A stretch of DNA of 34,523 nucleotides from Clostridiaceae bacterium UBA5444 (GCA_002426575.1 DIRE01000049.1:1-34523); one strand, 5' to 3'. Numbered from the stretch's first letter, positions 25,352 to 34,176 are shown. Notes: generated by a model from the letters alone, not told the origin. Translations and numbers: made by a program.

Positions 25352-26074
25352 TTGTATAAAGGGCTTAGGGTATGTGCTATAATTGCTGCAGCTGGCAAAG
25401 GAACAAGGATGGAGAGCAAAATAGAAAAACAGTATCTAATGCTTAAGGGTAAGCCTTTACTCGTTCATACATTAGAGGTATTTGGCAAGTGTGACGTGGT
25501 AGATGATATAGTAATAGTTACAGAAGATAACCGTATTAAATATTGTGAAGAAAATATAGTTAACAGCAGTAAATATAATATAAAAAAGGTTTTTAGTATA
25601 ACCCCAGGGGGAAAAGAAAGACAAGAATCCGTAAGAAATGGCCTTGAAGCAATAAAAGAGTTTTGTGATATTGTAATAATTCATGATGGGGCAAGGCCAT
25701 TTGTAACCTCTGAGATAATAAATAGAAGTGTTGTTAATGCCTACGAATTTGGTGCAGCAGCTTGTGCTGTTTTAGTTAAAGATACCATTAAAATGGCTGA
25801 TGATAATGGATTCGTAGCTAAAACTTTAGATAGATCAAAGCTATACGCAATTCAAACCCCTCAAACATTTATGTTTGATATTATATATGATGCACACAAG
25901 AAGGCGGAATGTAAAGGATTTATAGGAACTGACGATACCGTCCTTGTAGAAAAGTGCGGCAGAGGGGTTAAACTTTTTGAGGGAAGCTATGAAAATATTA
26001 AAATAACAACTAGAGAGGATTTGTATTTCGGAGAGGCTATACTAGGCAGCAGAGAGGGCATTAAAACTTTTTAG
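25352..26074 (+). CDS. ispD: 2-C-methyl-D-erythritol 4-phosphate cytidylyltransferase
   Basis: 240 residues. The nucleotide-binding loop AIIAAAGKGTRM with the following lysine K-x-Y-L-x-L-x-G-K-P (KQYLMLKGKP) defines IspD; VIIHDGARPFVT and TPQTF are further family signatures. It forms CDP-methylerythritol in the MEP isoprenoid pathway. The start is TTG 25352, after a run of seven G residues at 25340-25346 that serves as the ribosome site; the longer open frame to 25301 runs through a terminator stem and is rejected. ispF follows after 58 bases. Confidence 0.95.
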   Translation: MYKGLRVCAIIAAAGKGTRMESKIEKQYLMLKGKPLLVHTLEVFGKCDVVDDIVIVTEDNRIKYCEENIVNSSKYNIKKVFSITPGGKERQESVRNGLEAIKEFCDIVIIHDGARPFVTSEIINRSVVNAYEFGAAACAVLVKDTIKMADDNGFVAKTLDRSKLYAIQTPQTFMFDIIYDAHKKAECKGFIGTDDTVLVEKCGRGVKLFEGSYENIKITTREDLYFGEAILGSREGIKTF

Positions 26075-26132
26075 TTGAAATGAGCTACTTTTTATATTAT
26101 ATTTATAATGGTTATATTTAAGGAGGATATTA

Positions 26133-26606
26133 ATGAGATTTGGAATCGGGTATGATGTCCATAGGTTTACAGAAGATAGGAAACTGTATATAGGGGGGGT
26201 ATGTATAGAGTATGATAAAGGACTTTTAGGACACTCAGATGCTGACGTATTAGTCCATGCAATAATGGACGCACTACTCGGAGCTGCGGCACTTGGAGAT
26301 ATAGGAAAGCACTTTCCAGATACTGATGATTCATATAAAGGAGTATCTAGTATAGAGCTTTTAAGAAGGGTAAGGGAGACTCTGAGGGAAAAAGGGTATG
26401 GTGTAAATAATATAGATGCAACGGTTATTGCCCAAAGACCTAAATTAGCACCCTATATAGAGGATATGAGGGCAAACATTGCAGATGCCCTTAATACTGA
26501 TATAAGCAGAGTAAATATTAAAGCCACAACTGAGGAAGGACTTGGATTTACAGGCAGGGGGGAAGGTATTTCAGCCATGGCTGTAGCAAGCATAATTATG
26601 AATTAA
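26133..26606 (+). CDS. ispF: 2-C-methyl-D-erythritol 2,4-cyclodiphosphate synthase
   Basis: 157 residues, the standard length. The zinc ligands D8 and H10 in GYDVHRF and the downstream histidine of LLGHSDADVLVHAIMDALLGA are present, as are GDIGKHFPDTD and ATTEEGLGFTGRGEGI. It converts CDP-methylerythritol 2-phosphate to the cyclodiphosphate. AAGGAGG lies seven bases before ATG 26133. The pairing with ispD is the usual arrangement. Confidence 0.96.
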   Translation: MRFGIGYDVHRFTEDRKLYIGGVCIEYDKGLLGHSDADVLVHAIMDALLGAAALGDIGKHFPDTDDSYKGVSSIELLRRVRETLREKGYGVNNIDATVIAQRPKLAPYIEDMRANIADALNTDISRVNIKATTEEGLGFTGRGEGISAMAVASIIMN

Positions 26607-26625
26607 TAGAACGGAGGGTTATTTA

Positions 26626-27351
26626 GTGATTATAGTAAAAAACCTAAGAAAGAGGTTTAAAGACTTTGAAGCTGTAAAGGGAATAAGCTTTGAAGCAAAA
26701 GAAGGCGAGGTATTAGGACTTTTAGGAGAAAATGGTGCAGGTAAAACTACTACACTTAGAATACTTGCTACTATGCTTAAACCAACAGATGGGGATGCCC
26801 AAATAAATGGATACGATCTTTTAAAGGAGCCTGAGAAAGTTAGGGCAGAGATAGGTATACTATTTGGAGGAGAGGTTGGAATATATGATAGGCTTACTGC
26901 AAGAGAGAATATAAGATACTTTGCAGAGCTTAATAATATGAAAAAGTCTGACATAGAAAAAAGGATAGATGAACTTTCAAATATGCTTGATATGAATGAG
27001 TATATAGACAAAAGGGTGGCAAAGTTTTCAAGAGGTATGAAGCAGAAGGTATCTATTGCAAGAGCCATTGTACATGATCCAAAGGTAATGCTTTTTGATG
27101 AGCCAACCTCTGGCCTAGATGTTACTGCAACAAGAGTGGTACATGATTTTATTCAGACCTGTAGAGCAGAGGGGAAGGTAATTATATTTTCAAGCCATAC
27201 AATGAGTGAAGTAGAAAAACTATGCGATAGGGTAGTTATAATTAATAAGGGCGAAATAGTAGCAAATGGCACTATCCCAGAGCTTGAAAAGCATTTTAAT
27301 AATGATAATTTAGAAGAGGTATTTATGAGATTGGTAGGTGGCGCACAGTGA
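26626..27351 (+). CDS. ABC transporter ATPase, NatA-like
   Basis: 241 residues. Walker A GENGAGKTT, signature FSRGMKQKVSIARAI, Walker B VMLFDEP and the switch histidine in FSSHTMSEVEKLC are intact. It begins at GTG 26626 after GGAGGG. It overlaps the permease gene by four bases (GTGA), so the two are translationally coupled. The pair resembles NatAB sodium or drug exporters of Firmicutes. Its insertion between ispF and cysS is noteworthy, as this place often carries aminoacyl-tRNA synthetase genes in relatives (from memory). Confidence 0.92.
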   Translation: MIIVKNLRKRFKDFEAVKGISFEAKEGEVLGLLGENGAGKTTTLRILATMLKPTDGDAQINGYDLLKEPEKVRAEIGILFGGEVGIYDRLTARENIRYFAELNNMKKSDIEKRIDELSNMLDMNEYIDKRVAKFSRGMKQKVSIARAIVHDPKVMLFDEPTSGLDVTATRVVHDFIQTCRAEGKVIIFSSHTMSEVEKLCDRVVIINKGEIVANGTIPELEKHFNNDNLEEVFMRLVGGAQ

Positions 27352-28535
27352 ATATGAAGCATGTACTTATAGTATTTAAAAAAGAATTAATTGATATGTT
27401 TAGGGACAAAAAGACCATAATATCAAGCATACTTATCCCAATACTTATATTCCCAATTATGTACGGCTTTATGGGATTTAGCCAAAAGAGGATAACTAAA
27501 GATGTAGAAGAAAAAGGTATAGCAGTTGCAATAGAATCAGAAAATAAAGATGCATCCATTGTAAAGTTTCTAGAAAGCAAAGAGGATTTGAAAATTACTG
27601 ATGTAACCGATCCTGATGAAGCTGTTAAAAAAGGTACAGTACAAGCCATTATTTTTATTGATAAAGATTTTGATGAAATACTAAAAACAAATAAACCTGT
27701 ACCAATAACAATACAATACGATGATACAAATCAAACATCAATGATGGCAGCTCAAACTATAAGACAATATATAAGCGAGTTTTCATCTTCTGTAGTAACC
27801 CAAAGGTTAACAGCAAAAGGAATAGACACCTCTATACTGATACCAATAGATATACAGGAAAAAAGGACTGCTCCTAAGGGAGATGATGGAATAGGCATGA
27901 TGATATTTGCTATGATAATGCCTCTTATGCTTGCAATATATTCTGCAACAAGCGTACTTCCAGCAGCAACAGATAATGGTGCAGGTGAGAAGGAAAGAGG
28001 AACATTAGAACCACTGCTTACAACTCAGGCCAATAGATTATCTCTTTTAATGGGTAAATACCTTGCCATAACTGTTGCAGGCGTAATAGGAACTTTGGCA
28101 TCCATGATAGGGCTTTTCATCGCTCAAAAGTCAAACCCAGAGCTTTTGGGAAAGGGAATGGCAATTCCAATAACATCAATATTAATAATTGCCTTAGCAT
28201 CTATTTGCCTTTCACTTATATTTGCAGCTATTGAGCTTGCAATAAGTGTGTATGCAAGATCCTTTAAGGAGGCTCAAACCTATTTATCTCCAGTAACTAT
28301 ATTAGTTATGATACCAGCATTTGCTGTATATATGATGGATCCTAAAAATATAGCTGATGTATATTTTCATATTCCATTGGTAAATATAATATGCATAATA
28401 AAAGAACTAATAGTAGGTATTTACAATCCGCTCCATATTGCCATAAGCTTTATGTGGGCAATTGTTTATATAGCAATTTCAATATTCTTTGCTAAATTTA
28501 TGTTCGATAGGGAGTCTGTTATATTTAGGGTTTGA
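27348..28535 (+). CDS. ABC-2 type permease, NatB-like
   Basis: 395 residues. One helix near residues 20-40 (IISSILIPILIFPIMYGFMGF) is followed by a large extracytoplasmic domain (about 50-175) and then a block of five or six helices (about 180-385). KELIDMFRDKKTI at the N-terminus is the NatB-type coupling helix. GTG 27348 overlaps the stop of the ATPase gene and has AGGTGG six bases upstream; ATG 27354 is an alternative. It would export sodium, an antibiotic or a peptide; the substrate is not evident. Confidence 0.9.
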   Translation: MNMKHVLIVFKKELIDMFRDKKTIISSILIPILIFPIMYGFMGFSQKRITKDVEEKGIAVAIESENKDASIVKFLESKEDLKITDVTDPDEAVKKGTVQAIIFIDKDFDEILKTNKPVPITIQYDDTNQTSMMAAQTIRQYISEFSSSVVTQRLTAKGIDTSILIPIDIQEKRTAPKGDDGIGMMIFAMIMPLMLAIYSATSVLPAATDNGAGEKERGTLEPLLTTQANRLSLLMGKYLAITVAGVIGTLASMIGLFIAQKSNPELLGKGMAIPITSILIIALASICLSLIFAAIELAISVYARSFKEAQTYLSPVTILVMIPAFAVYMMDPKNIADVYFHIPLVNIICIIKELIVGIYNPLHIAISFMWAIVYIAISIFFAKFMFDRESVIFRV

Positions 28536-28719
28536 TCTAGATATGACAAAATTTTTAAATTATTATAAAAAGTTCTCTTTTTAATGGTAGTATCTAAATA
28601 AATGTGGTAATATATAGTTGTGGGTAGTTAATAACTTGTAAAATTACCTAAATATCATATGTTTTATATAATTATATGATAATATTTATTTGACAGGTGT
28701 GGTGGAATTAAAATATTGA

Positions 28720-28759
28720 TGGCCGGGTAAATTATTTATACCCGGCCACTTATTTTTTT
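28720..28759. terminator. Strong terminator, downstream of the exporter and of the minus-strand gene
   Basis: TGGCCGGGTA (28720-28729) pairs with TACCCGGCCA (28739-28748) over a nine-base loop and is followed by seven T residues (28753-28759). The minus-strand gene ends inside its loop. Between 28536 and 28719 I see only AT-rich sequence, including weak hairpins at 28566-28583 and 28654-28680, and no gene. Confidence 0.9.
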
Positions 28760-28957
28760 GTAATTTAATTTTTTTATTATTGAATGTCTTGAATTAAAGT
28801 TAACAAATAAAAATATACCAAGACAAACCCCTATTATTATAGATGAAATGTTCTGTATAATGGAACTATAGCAATTTAAACCTAAATAGCAGATGACTGT
28901 TATTAATAAAAGCACTGTATTAAATTTTGCTAGAAAGTGTCTATTTTTCCTACCCAT
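28736..28957 (-). CDS. Hypothetical small membrane protein, 73 residues
   Basis: Two predicted membrane helices, about residues 15-33 (TVLLLITVICYLGLNCY) and 37-54 (SSIIIGVCLGIFLFVNF), with basic ends (MGRKNRHFLAKF and KKLNYKKISGRV). The minus-strand AGGAG six bases before ATG 28957 is a good ribosome site and the composition is that of a membrane protein, which argues that it is real. The last codons and stop run into the strong terminator. No family is recognised. It stands alone between the exporter and cysS. Confidence 0.6.
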   Translation of the reverse strand: MGRKNRHFLAKFNTVLLLITVICYLGLNCYSSIIQNISSIIIGVCLGIFLFVNFNSRHSIIKKLNYKKISGRV

Positions 28958-29124
28958 ACATAACTCCTAAGATGATAATCGTATAATATACAAATATTGT
29001 AGCATAAAAAGACGGTTTTGAGAATATTATGGGTACAGCGGAAAGATGTAGAATATTATTAGTAAGTATTGTAAAATAAAAATCTATATGTTAATAATAA
29101 AGAGAACATAACATTAGCAAATAA

Positions 29125-29133
29125 TGATATAAT
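29125..29133 (+). promoter_or_regulatory. Extended -10 promoter for the cysS operon
   Basis: TGATATAAT is an extended -10 element about 110 bases before the cysS start; no convincing -35 box is present. The leader contains no T-box signature, which is often found before cysS. From 28958 to 29124 nothing else is recognisable. Confidence 0.55.
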
Positions 29134-29243
29134 GGCTTATATTAAATATACTTATATAAAAAATTTGTGCTTTAATTAAATATAAGGTTTATAGGTTTCC
29201 TCTCAATATCAATAACCTAAATAATTATATAAGGAGATTACGT

Positions 29244-30647
29244 ATGGGAATCAAAATATTCAATACATTAACTAGGCAAAAAGAAGATTTTATACCTTTA
29301 AAAGAAGGAGAAGTATCAATGTACGTATGTGGCCCTACAGTATATGACTTAATTCATATAGGTAATGCCAGAACCTTTGTTTCTTTTGATACTGTAAGGA
29401 GATACTTAGAGTATAGAGGCTATAATGTTAAATACATTCAAAACTTTACAGATATAGATGATAAAATGATAAGCAGGGCCAATAAAGATGGAGTCTCTGT
29501 AAAAGAGCTTGGAGATAAATATATTGCAGAATATTATAAAGATGCAGATGCTTTGGGGATTGAAAGGGCTACACAAAATCCTAGGGCAACTGAGCTTATA
29601 AATGAGATAATAGATTTTGTAAAGTGCCTTGAGGATAAGGGGTTTGCTTATAATATAGATGGAGATGTGTATTTTAGTACATCAAGTTTTAAAGGATATG
29701 GCAAACTATCCCACCAAAGCCTTGATGATTTAGAGTCTGGCGTAAGAATAAATGTGGACGATAGAAAAAAAGACCCAATGGATTTTGCACTTTGGAAGAA
29801 ACAAAAGCCTGGAGAGCCTGCATGGGAAAGCCCATGGGGAATGGGAAGACCAGGTTGGCATATAGAATGCTCTACAATGTCAACCACCATACTTGGGGAC
29901 ACTATAGATATACACGCAGGCGGCGCAGACCTTATATTCCCTCATCATGAAAATGAAATAGCTCAAAGCGAGGCAAAAACAGGGAAACCATTTGCCAGGT
30001 ATTGGATGCACTCAGCATTTTTAAATATTAACGATGAGAAGATGTCAAAGTCTTTAAAGAACTTCTTTACAGCAAGAGAGATACTTGAAAAGTATGATCC
30101 AGAGATTATAAGGCTTTTTATACTTTCAGGCCACTATAGAACACCTCTTAATTTTAGTCTAGACCTTCTTGAGCAGTCTAAATCAGGACTTGAAAGACTT
30201 TATAATTCAATATATAACCTTGAGTATATATTAGAGTCTGCTGAGGATAGGGAGTTAACTGGAGAGGAAGAGGAAATATATAAAAGAATTGATGGATATA
30301 AAGATAAGTTTATTGAGGTTATGGATGATGACTTTAATACAGCAGATGGTATATCTGTAGTATATGATCTTGTAAGAGATGCTAATACTAATATAAAGGC
30401 TGGATCCCCAAAGAAGCTTTCCGAGGAAGCACTTAATATAATAAGAGATATATCAAGTCCTTTAGGACTTTTGCAGAAGACAACAAAAAGTGAGATAAAT
30501 GAAGATATTGAGCAGCTAATTGAGGATAGGCAAAGGGCTAGGGAAGAAAAAGACTGGGCTTTGGCTGATAAAATAAGGGATGATTTAAAAGCAAAAGGAA
30601 TAATACTTGAAGATACACCTCAAGGAGTAAAGTGGAAAAGGATATAA
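29244..30647 (+). CDS. cysS: Cysteinyl-tRNA synthetase
   Basis: 467 residues, standard length. The class I HIGH motif is HIGN (38-41) and KMSKS lies at 266-270. The zinc-site residues that select cysteine are conserved: C29, C209, H234 and E238, matching the positions known in the E. coli enzyme within one residue. An anticodon-binding C-terminal domain ends with GVKWKR. AAGGAG lies nine bases before ATG 29244. It heads an operon with mrnC, thyX and rlmB, all separated by short gaps. Confidence 0.97.
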   Translation: MGIKIFNTLTRQKEDFIPLKEGEVSMYVCGPTVYDLIHIGNARTFVSFDTVRRYLEYRGYNVKYIQNFTDIDDKMISRANKDGVSVKELGDKYIAEYYKDADALGIERATQNPRATELINEIIDFVKCLEDKGFAYNIDGDVYFSTSSFKGYGKLSHQSLDDLESGVRINVDDRKKDPMDFALWKKQKPGEPAWESPWGMGRPGWHIECSTMSTTILGDTIDIHAGGADLIFPHHENEIAQSEAKTGKPFARYWMHSAFLNINDEKMSKSLKNFFTAREILEKYDPEIIRLFILSGHYRTPLNFSLDLLEQSKSGLERLYNSIYNLEYILESAEDRELTGEEEEIYKRIDGYKDKFIEVMDDDFNTADGISVVYDLVRDANTNIKAGSPKKLSEEALNIIRDISSPLGLLQKTTKSEINEDIEQLIEDRQRAREEKDWALADKIRDDLKAKGIILEDTPQGVKWKRI

Positions 30648-30663
30648 GAAAGAGAGTGAATAT

Positions 30664-31089
30664 ATGTTTGACGGAATGTTAGAAGGCATAAGAGGCGGGG
30701 ATAGGGCTGCCACTGTAGAGGAGGCTAGAGCTTTAAATCCACTTGTACTTGCTTATGTAGGCGATGCAGTATATGAAGTTTTTATAAGAACAACATTAGT
30801 TGCCATGGAGCCTACCAAAACTGCTCATAAGCTTCATGTCATGACTATTGAATATGTAAAGGCCCACGCTCAGTCTGACATAATTCATAAGATAGCAGAT
30901 CATTTAACAGAGGAAGAGATGGGAATAGTTAAAAGAGGAAGGAATACTAAATCAGGTACAGTTCCTAAAAATGCTGACGTGGTAGAGTATAGAGCGGCCA
31001 CTGGATTTGAAGCATTAATAGGATACCTTTATCTTATAGGAAATATGGAAAGATTAAGAGAAGTTTTGGAAACTTCTATTGACAATTAG
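30664..31089 (+). CDS. mrnC: Mini-ribonuclease III (MrnC)
   Basis: 141 residues consisting only of an RNase III catalytic domain with no dsRNA-binding domain, the mark of Mini-III. LNPLVLAYVGDAVYEVFIR holds the catalytic D34, and YRAATGFEALIGYLYL carries the second acidic cluster. In Bacillus it matures the ends of 23S rRNA. It follows cysS by 16 bases, the usual place. Confidence 0.94.
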   Translation: MFDGMLEGIRGGDRAATVEEARALNPLVLAYVGDAVYEVFIRTTLVAMEPTKTAHKLHVMTIEYVKAHAQSDIIHKIADHLTEEEMGIVKRGRNTKSGTVPKNADVVEYRAATGFEALIGYLYLIGNMERLREVLETSIDN

Positions 31090-31101
31090 GGAGGTAATAT
31101 T

Positions 31102-31887
31102 TTGGAGACAAAATTAAAAGTTAAGCTGCTTCAGTATACACCAGAGCCAGAAAAGCTAGTTACTGCTGCAGCAAAGCTATGCTATAGCCATTCAGGCGTT
31201 GATGAGATTATGGATAATTTAGATGATAAATCCATAGATAGATTTATTAATATGTTAATGGGACTAGACCATGAATCGCCAATTGAACATGTAAGCTTTA
31301 CATTTGGCGTAGAGGGGGTAAGCAGAACCCTTACCCACCAATTGGTAAGACATAGGATAGCATCTTATTCTCAGCAGTCCCAAAGGTATGTAAAATTAGA
31401 TCAGTTTGGATATATAGTGCCTCCTAGCATTGAGAATAATCCCAAAGCTAAAGAAAAGTTTATAGAAGCAATGGAATATAGTCAAAAATGCTATGATGAG
31501 CTTGCTGATATGTTATACCAAGATCATTTTAAGGAGCTAATAGAATCAGGGGAAGATGAAGTACAAGCCCAAAGAAAGGCTGAGAAAACTGCTATTGAAG
31601 ATGCTAGATATGTATTCCCTAATGCTTGCGAGACTAAAATAGTATTTACTATGAATGCTAGAACACTGCTGAACTTTTTTAATCATAGATGCTGCAACAG
31701 GACTCAATGGGAGATTCATGCTCTTGCTGATGAAATGTTAAAGCAGGTAAGAGAAGTTGCACCTTTGATATTTAAAAATGCTGGTCCTTCATGTGCTCAT
31801 GGCCCTTGTTCTGAAGGTAAAATGACTTGTGGGAAAATTAATGATGTTAGGAAAAAGTATCAGAGTATAGAAAAAAGGGAACAATAG
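31102..31887 (+). CDS. thyX: FAD-dependent thymidylate synthase ThyX
   Basis: 261 residues. The ThyX signature RHRxxSxxxxSQR is complete (R83-H84-R85, S88, S93-Q94-R95). It methylates dUMP using FAD and methylenetetrahydrofolate. NARTLLNFFNHRCC in the C-terminal half is a second family block. Start TTG 31102 with GGGAGG nine bases upstream; no ATG is in a suitable position. The C-terminal PCSEGKMTCG adds several cysteines as in other clostridial members. Confidence 0.95.
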   Translation: METKLKVKLLQYTPEPEKLVTAAAKLCYSHSGVDEIMDNLDDKSIDRFINMLMGLDHESPIEHVSFTFGVEGVSRTLTHQLVRHRIASYSQQSQRYVKLDQFGYIVPPSIENNPKAKEKFIEAMEYSQKCYDELADMLYQDHFKELIESGEDEVQAQRKAEKTAIEDARYVFPNACETKIVFTMNARTLLNFFNHRCCNRTQWEIHALADEMLKQVREVAPLIFKNAGPSCAHGPCSEGKMTCGKINDVRKKYQSIEKREQ

Positions 31888-31936
31888 AATAGAAATAGAG
31901 AAAGTAATGTTATAAAAATGAGAGTAGGATGGTTTT

Positions 31937-32800
31937 ATGAAAAACACAAAATATAGAAAAAATTTTACAGATGAGAATAAAAAGCCTATTAGCAAACGAA
32001 ACAATAGTTCCGAAAAAGTAAGGTACCCAAAAGATAATAAAGAAGATAAGAAGTATCAGGATATACCAATGCTTGAGGGCAGAAACCCTGTAATTGAAGC
32101 AATAAAATCTGGGCGTACAATAGAAAAGATACTAATAGCAAAAGGATCTCAAGAAGGATCCATAAGACAGCTTATAGCCATGGCAAGGGAAAAAGGATTG
32201 GTAATTGTAGAAGTTGATAGAGAAAAGCTAGATTATATGTCAGAGACTAAGAGCCATCAGGGGGTAATTGCAATTACCTCACCCTATAAATATGTTGAGG
32301 TTCAAGATATACTAAATTATGCAAAGGAAAAAGGAGAGAAGCCTTTTGTAATAATACTTGATGAAATATATGACCCGCATAATTTAGGAGCAATAATAAG
32401 AACAGCAGAGGCTACAGGTGCACATGGTATTATTATACCTAAGAGAAGAGCTGTAGGACTTACTCCTACAGTAGCTAAAGCATCAGCAGGAGCAATAGAG
32501 TATGTAAAGGTTGCAAAGGTTACTAATATATCTCAAACTATAAATAAGTTAAAAGAAAATGGACTTTGGATAGTTGGAGCAGATATGGATGGAGATAAAT
32601 CGTATTTTGAATCAGATTTTACAGATGCTATAGCTTTAGTAATAGGTAGTGAAGGAGAAGGAATAAGCAGATTAGTAAAAGATAGGTGTGATTATTTAGT
32701 GAATATGCCTATGAAAGGTAAGGTATCCTCACTAAATGCAAGTGTTGCTGGAGCTGTTTTAATGTATGAAGTTGTGAGACAGAGAATAACAAAGGAATAG
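31937..32800 (+). CDS. rlmB: 23S rRNA (guanosine-2'-O-)-methyltransferase RlmB, TrmH family
   Basis: 287 residues. A basic, low-complexity N-terminal extension (residues 1-40) precedes the L30e-like substrate domain (about 44-115, GRNPVIEAIKSGRTIEKILIA) and the SPOUT domain with its three motifs: DPHNLGAIIRTAEATGAHG, IGSEGEGI and VSSLNASVAGAVL, which form the knotted SAM site. It methylates the ribose of G2251 in 23S rRNA. The downstream gene starts within about ten bases of its stop. Confidence 0.94.
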   Translation: MKNTKYRKNFTDENKKPISKRNNSSEKVRYPKDNKEDKKYQDIPMLEGRNPVIEAIKSGRTIEKILIAKGSQEGSIRQLIAMAREKGLVIVEVDREKLDYMSETKSHQGVIAITSPYKYVEVQDILNYAKEKGEKPFVIILDEIYDPHNLGAIIRTAEATGAHGIIIPKRRAVGLTPTVAKASAGAIEYVKVAKVTNISQTINKLKENGLWIVGADMDGDKSYFESDFTDAIALVIGSEGEGISRLVKDRCDYLVNMPMKGKVSSLNASVAGAVLMYEVVRQRITKE

Positions 32801-32809
32801 GTGGATGTC

Positions 32810-33322
32810 TTGGCCAGTTATTTGCTAGTTGATGGCTACAATATAATAAACTCTTGGGAAGAGCTTAAAGAAATACAAAAGTATAGTCTAGAGGATGCAA
32901 GAGATAAGTTGATGGAGCTTATAGAAAACTATAGAGCCTATAAAGGGATAAAAGCTATATTGGTATTTGATGCCCACCTTGTAAAAGGAAGCAAGGAAAA
33001 ACATCTGACCTACGGAGGATTAGAGGTTGTTTATACAAAAGAAAATCAAATAGCTGATGAATATATAGAAAAGTTTGTGGATGAGTATGGGAAACTATAT
33101 TATATTACCGTTGCAACATCTGATTGGCTAGAGCAGCAAGTCGTTCTAGGAAGAGGAGCTGTAAGGATATCATCAAGGGAGCTAAAAAGAGAGGTTTATA
33201 AGGCAAAAAAGGCTATGAAAGAAAGGTACAAGCTCTCGAAGATACCTAAAATAGATAACCTAGAAGATAGGATAGACAAAAATATACTGGAAGAACTTGA
33301 AAAAATGCGTCGCGAACCTTGA
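32810..33322 (+). CDS. NYN-domain ribonuclease, YacP/Rae1-like
   Basis: 170 residues. LLVDGYNIINSW at the N-terminus, LVFDAH, KENQIADEYIEKF and VATSDWLEQ give the four acidic blocks of the PIN-like NYN nuclease fold. In Bacillus the relative Rae1 cleaves mRNA in the ribosome A site. AGGTGG at 32799-32804 fits TTG 32810; GTG 32801, directly after the rlmB stop, would add three residues and is possible. The gene order rlmB-yacP-sigH is the conserved one. Confidence 0.9.
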   Translation: MASYLLVDGYNIINSWEELKEIQKYSLEDARDKLMELIENYRAYKGIKAILVFDAHLVKGSKEKHLTYGGLEVVYTKENQIADEYIEKFVDEYGKLYYITVATSDWLEQQVVLGRGAVRISSRELKREVYKAKKAMKERYKLSKIPKIDNLEDRIDKNILEELEKMRREP

Positions 33323-33327
33323 TTACC

Positions 33328-33357
33328 TTGACTTTAGAGCAAACACTAATGTATAAT
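33328..33357 (+). promoter_or_regulatory. Promoter of sigH
   Basis: TTGACT (33328-33333) and TATAAT (33352-33357), 18-base spacer. A 13-base perfect palindrome TTATAG-T-CTATAA (33363-33375) lies just after the predicted start of transcription. Confidence 0.75.
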
Positions 33358-33407
33358 CATTCTTATAGTCTATAATGATCATAATACTTCAACTGGGGGC
33401 GGTATTT

Positions 33408-34067
33408 TTGAAGCAAGTTGCTAATGCGCATAAAATTCAACCTACAAGTATTGATTATAGTGATATGAGGGACGAGGAGGTTGTTCAGTTTGCGCAGGAT
33501 GGGGATGTTAAGGCTCAAGAACATATAATTCATAAGTACAAGAACTTTGTAAGAGCAAAGGCTAAATCCTATTTTCTAATTGGAGCGGATAAAGAAGATA
33601 TAATACAAGAAGGTATGATTGGCCTTTATAAAGCTATTAGGGACTTTAAGGCGGACAAGCTTTCCTCTTTTAGAGCATTTGCAGAGCTTTGCATCACGAG
33701 ACAAATAATTACAGCAATAAAAACTGCCACAAGACAAAAACATATTCCGCTTAATTCGTATGTATCTCTTAATAAGCCAATTTATGATGAAGAGTCTGAT
33801 AGAACGCTTCTTGATGTTTTATCAGGTACAAAAATATCAGATCCTGAAGAACTTATAATAGGCCGAGAAGAGTTAGAAAATATGGAGGTAAAGATAGGAG
33901 AGGTACTTAGTGATCTCGAATGGGAAGTTTTAAAATCTTACCTCGAAGGAAAATCCTATCAAGAGATTGCATGTGATTTAGATAGGCATGCTAAATCTAT
34001 AGATAATGCACTCCAAAGAGTTAAAAGAAAACTTGAAAAATATTTAGTTGATAGAGATGAATGCTAA
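33408..34067 (+). CDS. sigH: RNA polymerase sporulation sigma factor SigH
   Basis: 219 residues, the usual length. Region 2 (EEVVQFAQDGDVKAQEHII...EDIIQEGMIGLYKAIRDF...FRAFAELCITRQIITAI) and region 4 (LSDLEWEVLKSYLEGKSYQEIACDL...IDNALQRVKRKLEKYL) are intact. It directs transition-state and early sporulation genes. The frame opens at ATG 33375, but GGGGGCGG at 33395-33402 and the family N-terminus support TTG 33408. Its own promoter sits in the short gap after the NYN nuclease gene. Confidence 0.95.
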   Translation: MKQVANAHKIQPTSIDYSDMRDEEVVQFAQDGDVKAQEHIIHKYKNFVRAKAKSYFLIGADKEDIIQEGMIGLYKAIRDFKADKLSSFRAFAELCITRQIITAIKTATRQKHIPLNSYVSLNKPIYDEESDRTLLDVLSGTKISDPEELIIGREELENMEVKIGEVLSDLEWEVLKSYLEGKSYQEIACDLDRHAKSIDNALQRVKRKLEKYLVDRDEC

Positions 34068-34076
34068 ATGTTAGGT

Positions 34077-34130
34077 GTTGACTGCTGATTGCTGGCGAGG
34101 TATCTTATATGTATCGGCATCAGCATCAAC
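34077..34130 (+). terminator. Stem-loop after sigH
   Basis: GTTGACTGCTGAT (34077-34089) pairs with ATCAGCATCAAC (34119-34130) with one bulged C. No T-tract follows. A second stem, AAGCATT-AAT-AATGCTT (34133-34149), follows at once and overlaps the -35 box of the tRNA promoter. Confidence 0.5.
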
Positions 34131-34147
34131 TAAAGCATTAATAATGC

Positions 34148-34176
34148 TTGACAGTATTGCTAATCGATAGTAAAAT
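34148..34176 (+). promoter_or_regulatory. Promoter of the tRNA-tuf unit
   Basis: TTGACA (34148-34153) and TAAAAT (34171-34176) with a 17-base spacer, 54 bases before tRNA-Gly. Confidence 0.8.

Noticed and set aside
28690..28717. TTGACA followed by AT-rich sequence as promoter of a short non-coding RNA ending at the 28720 hairpin
   Set aside because: No -10 box at a good distance, and the transcript would begin almost at the terminator.
29134..29243. T-box riboswitch before cysS
   Set aside because: No T-box sequence, specifier loop or antiterminator/terminator pair; only a six-base weak inverted repeat.
33363..33375. 13-base palindrome near the sigH start as Spo0A or AbrB site
   Set aside because: It does not match the Spo0A box (TGTCGAA type), and AbrB has no clear consensus; kept only as a note in the promoter entry.
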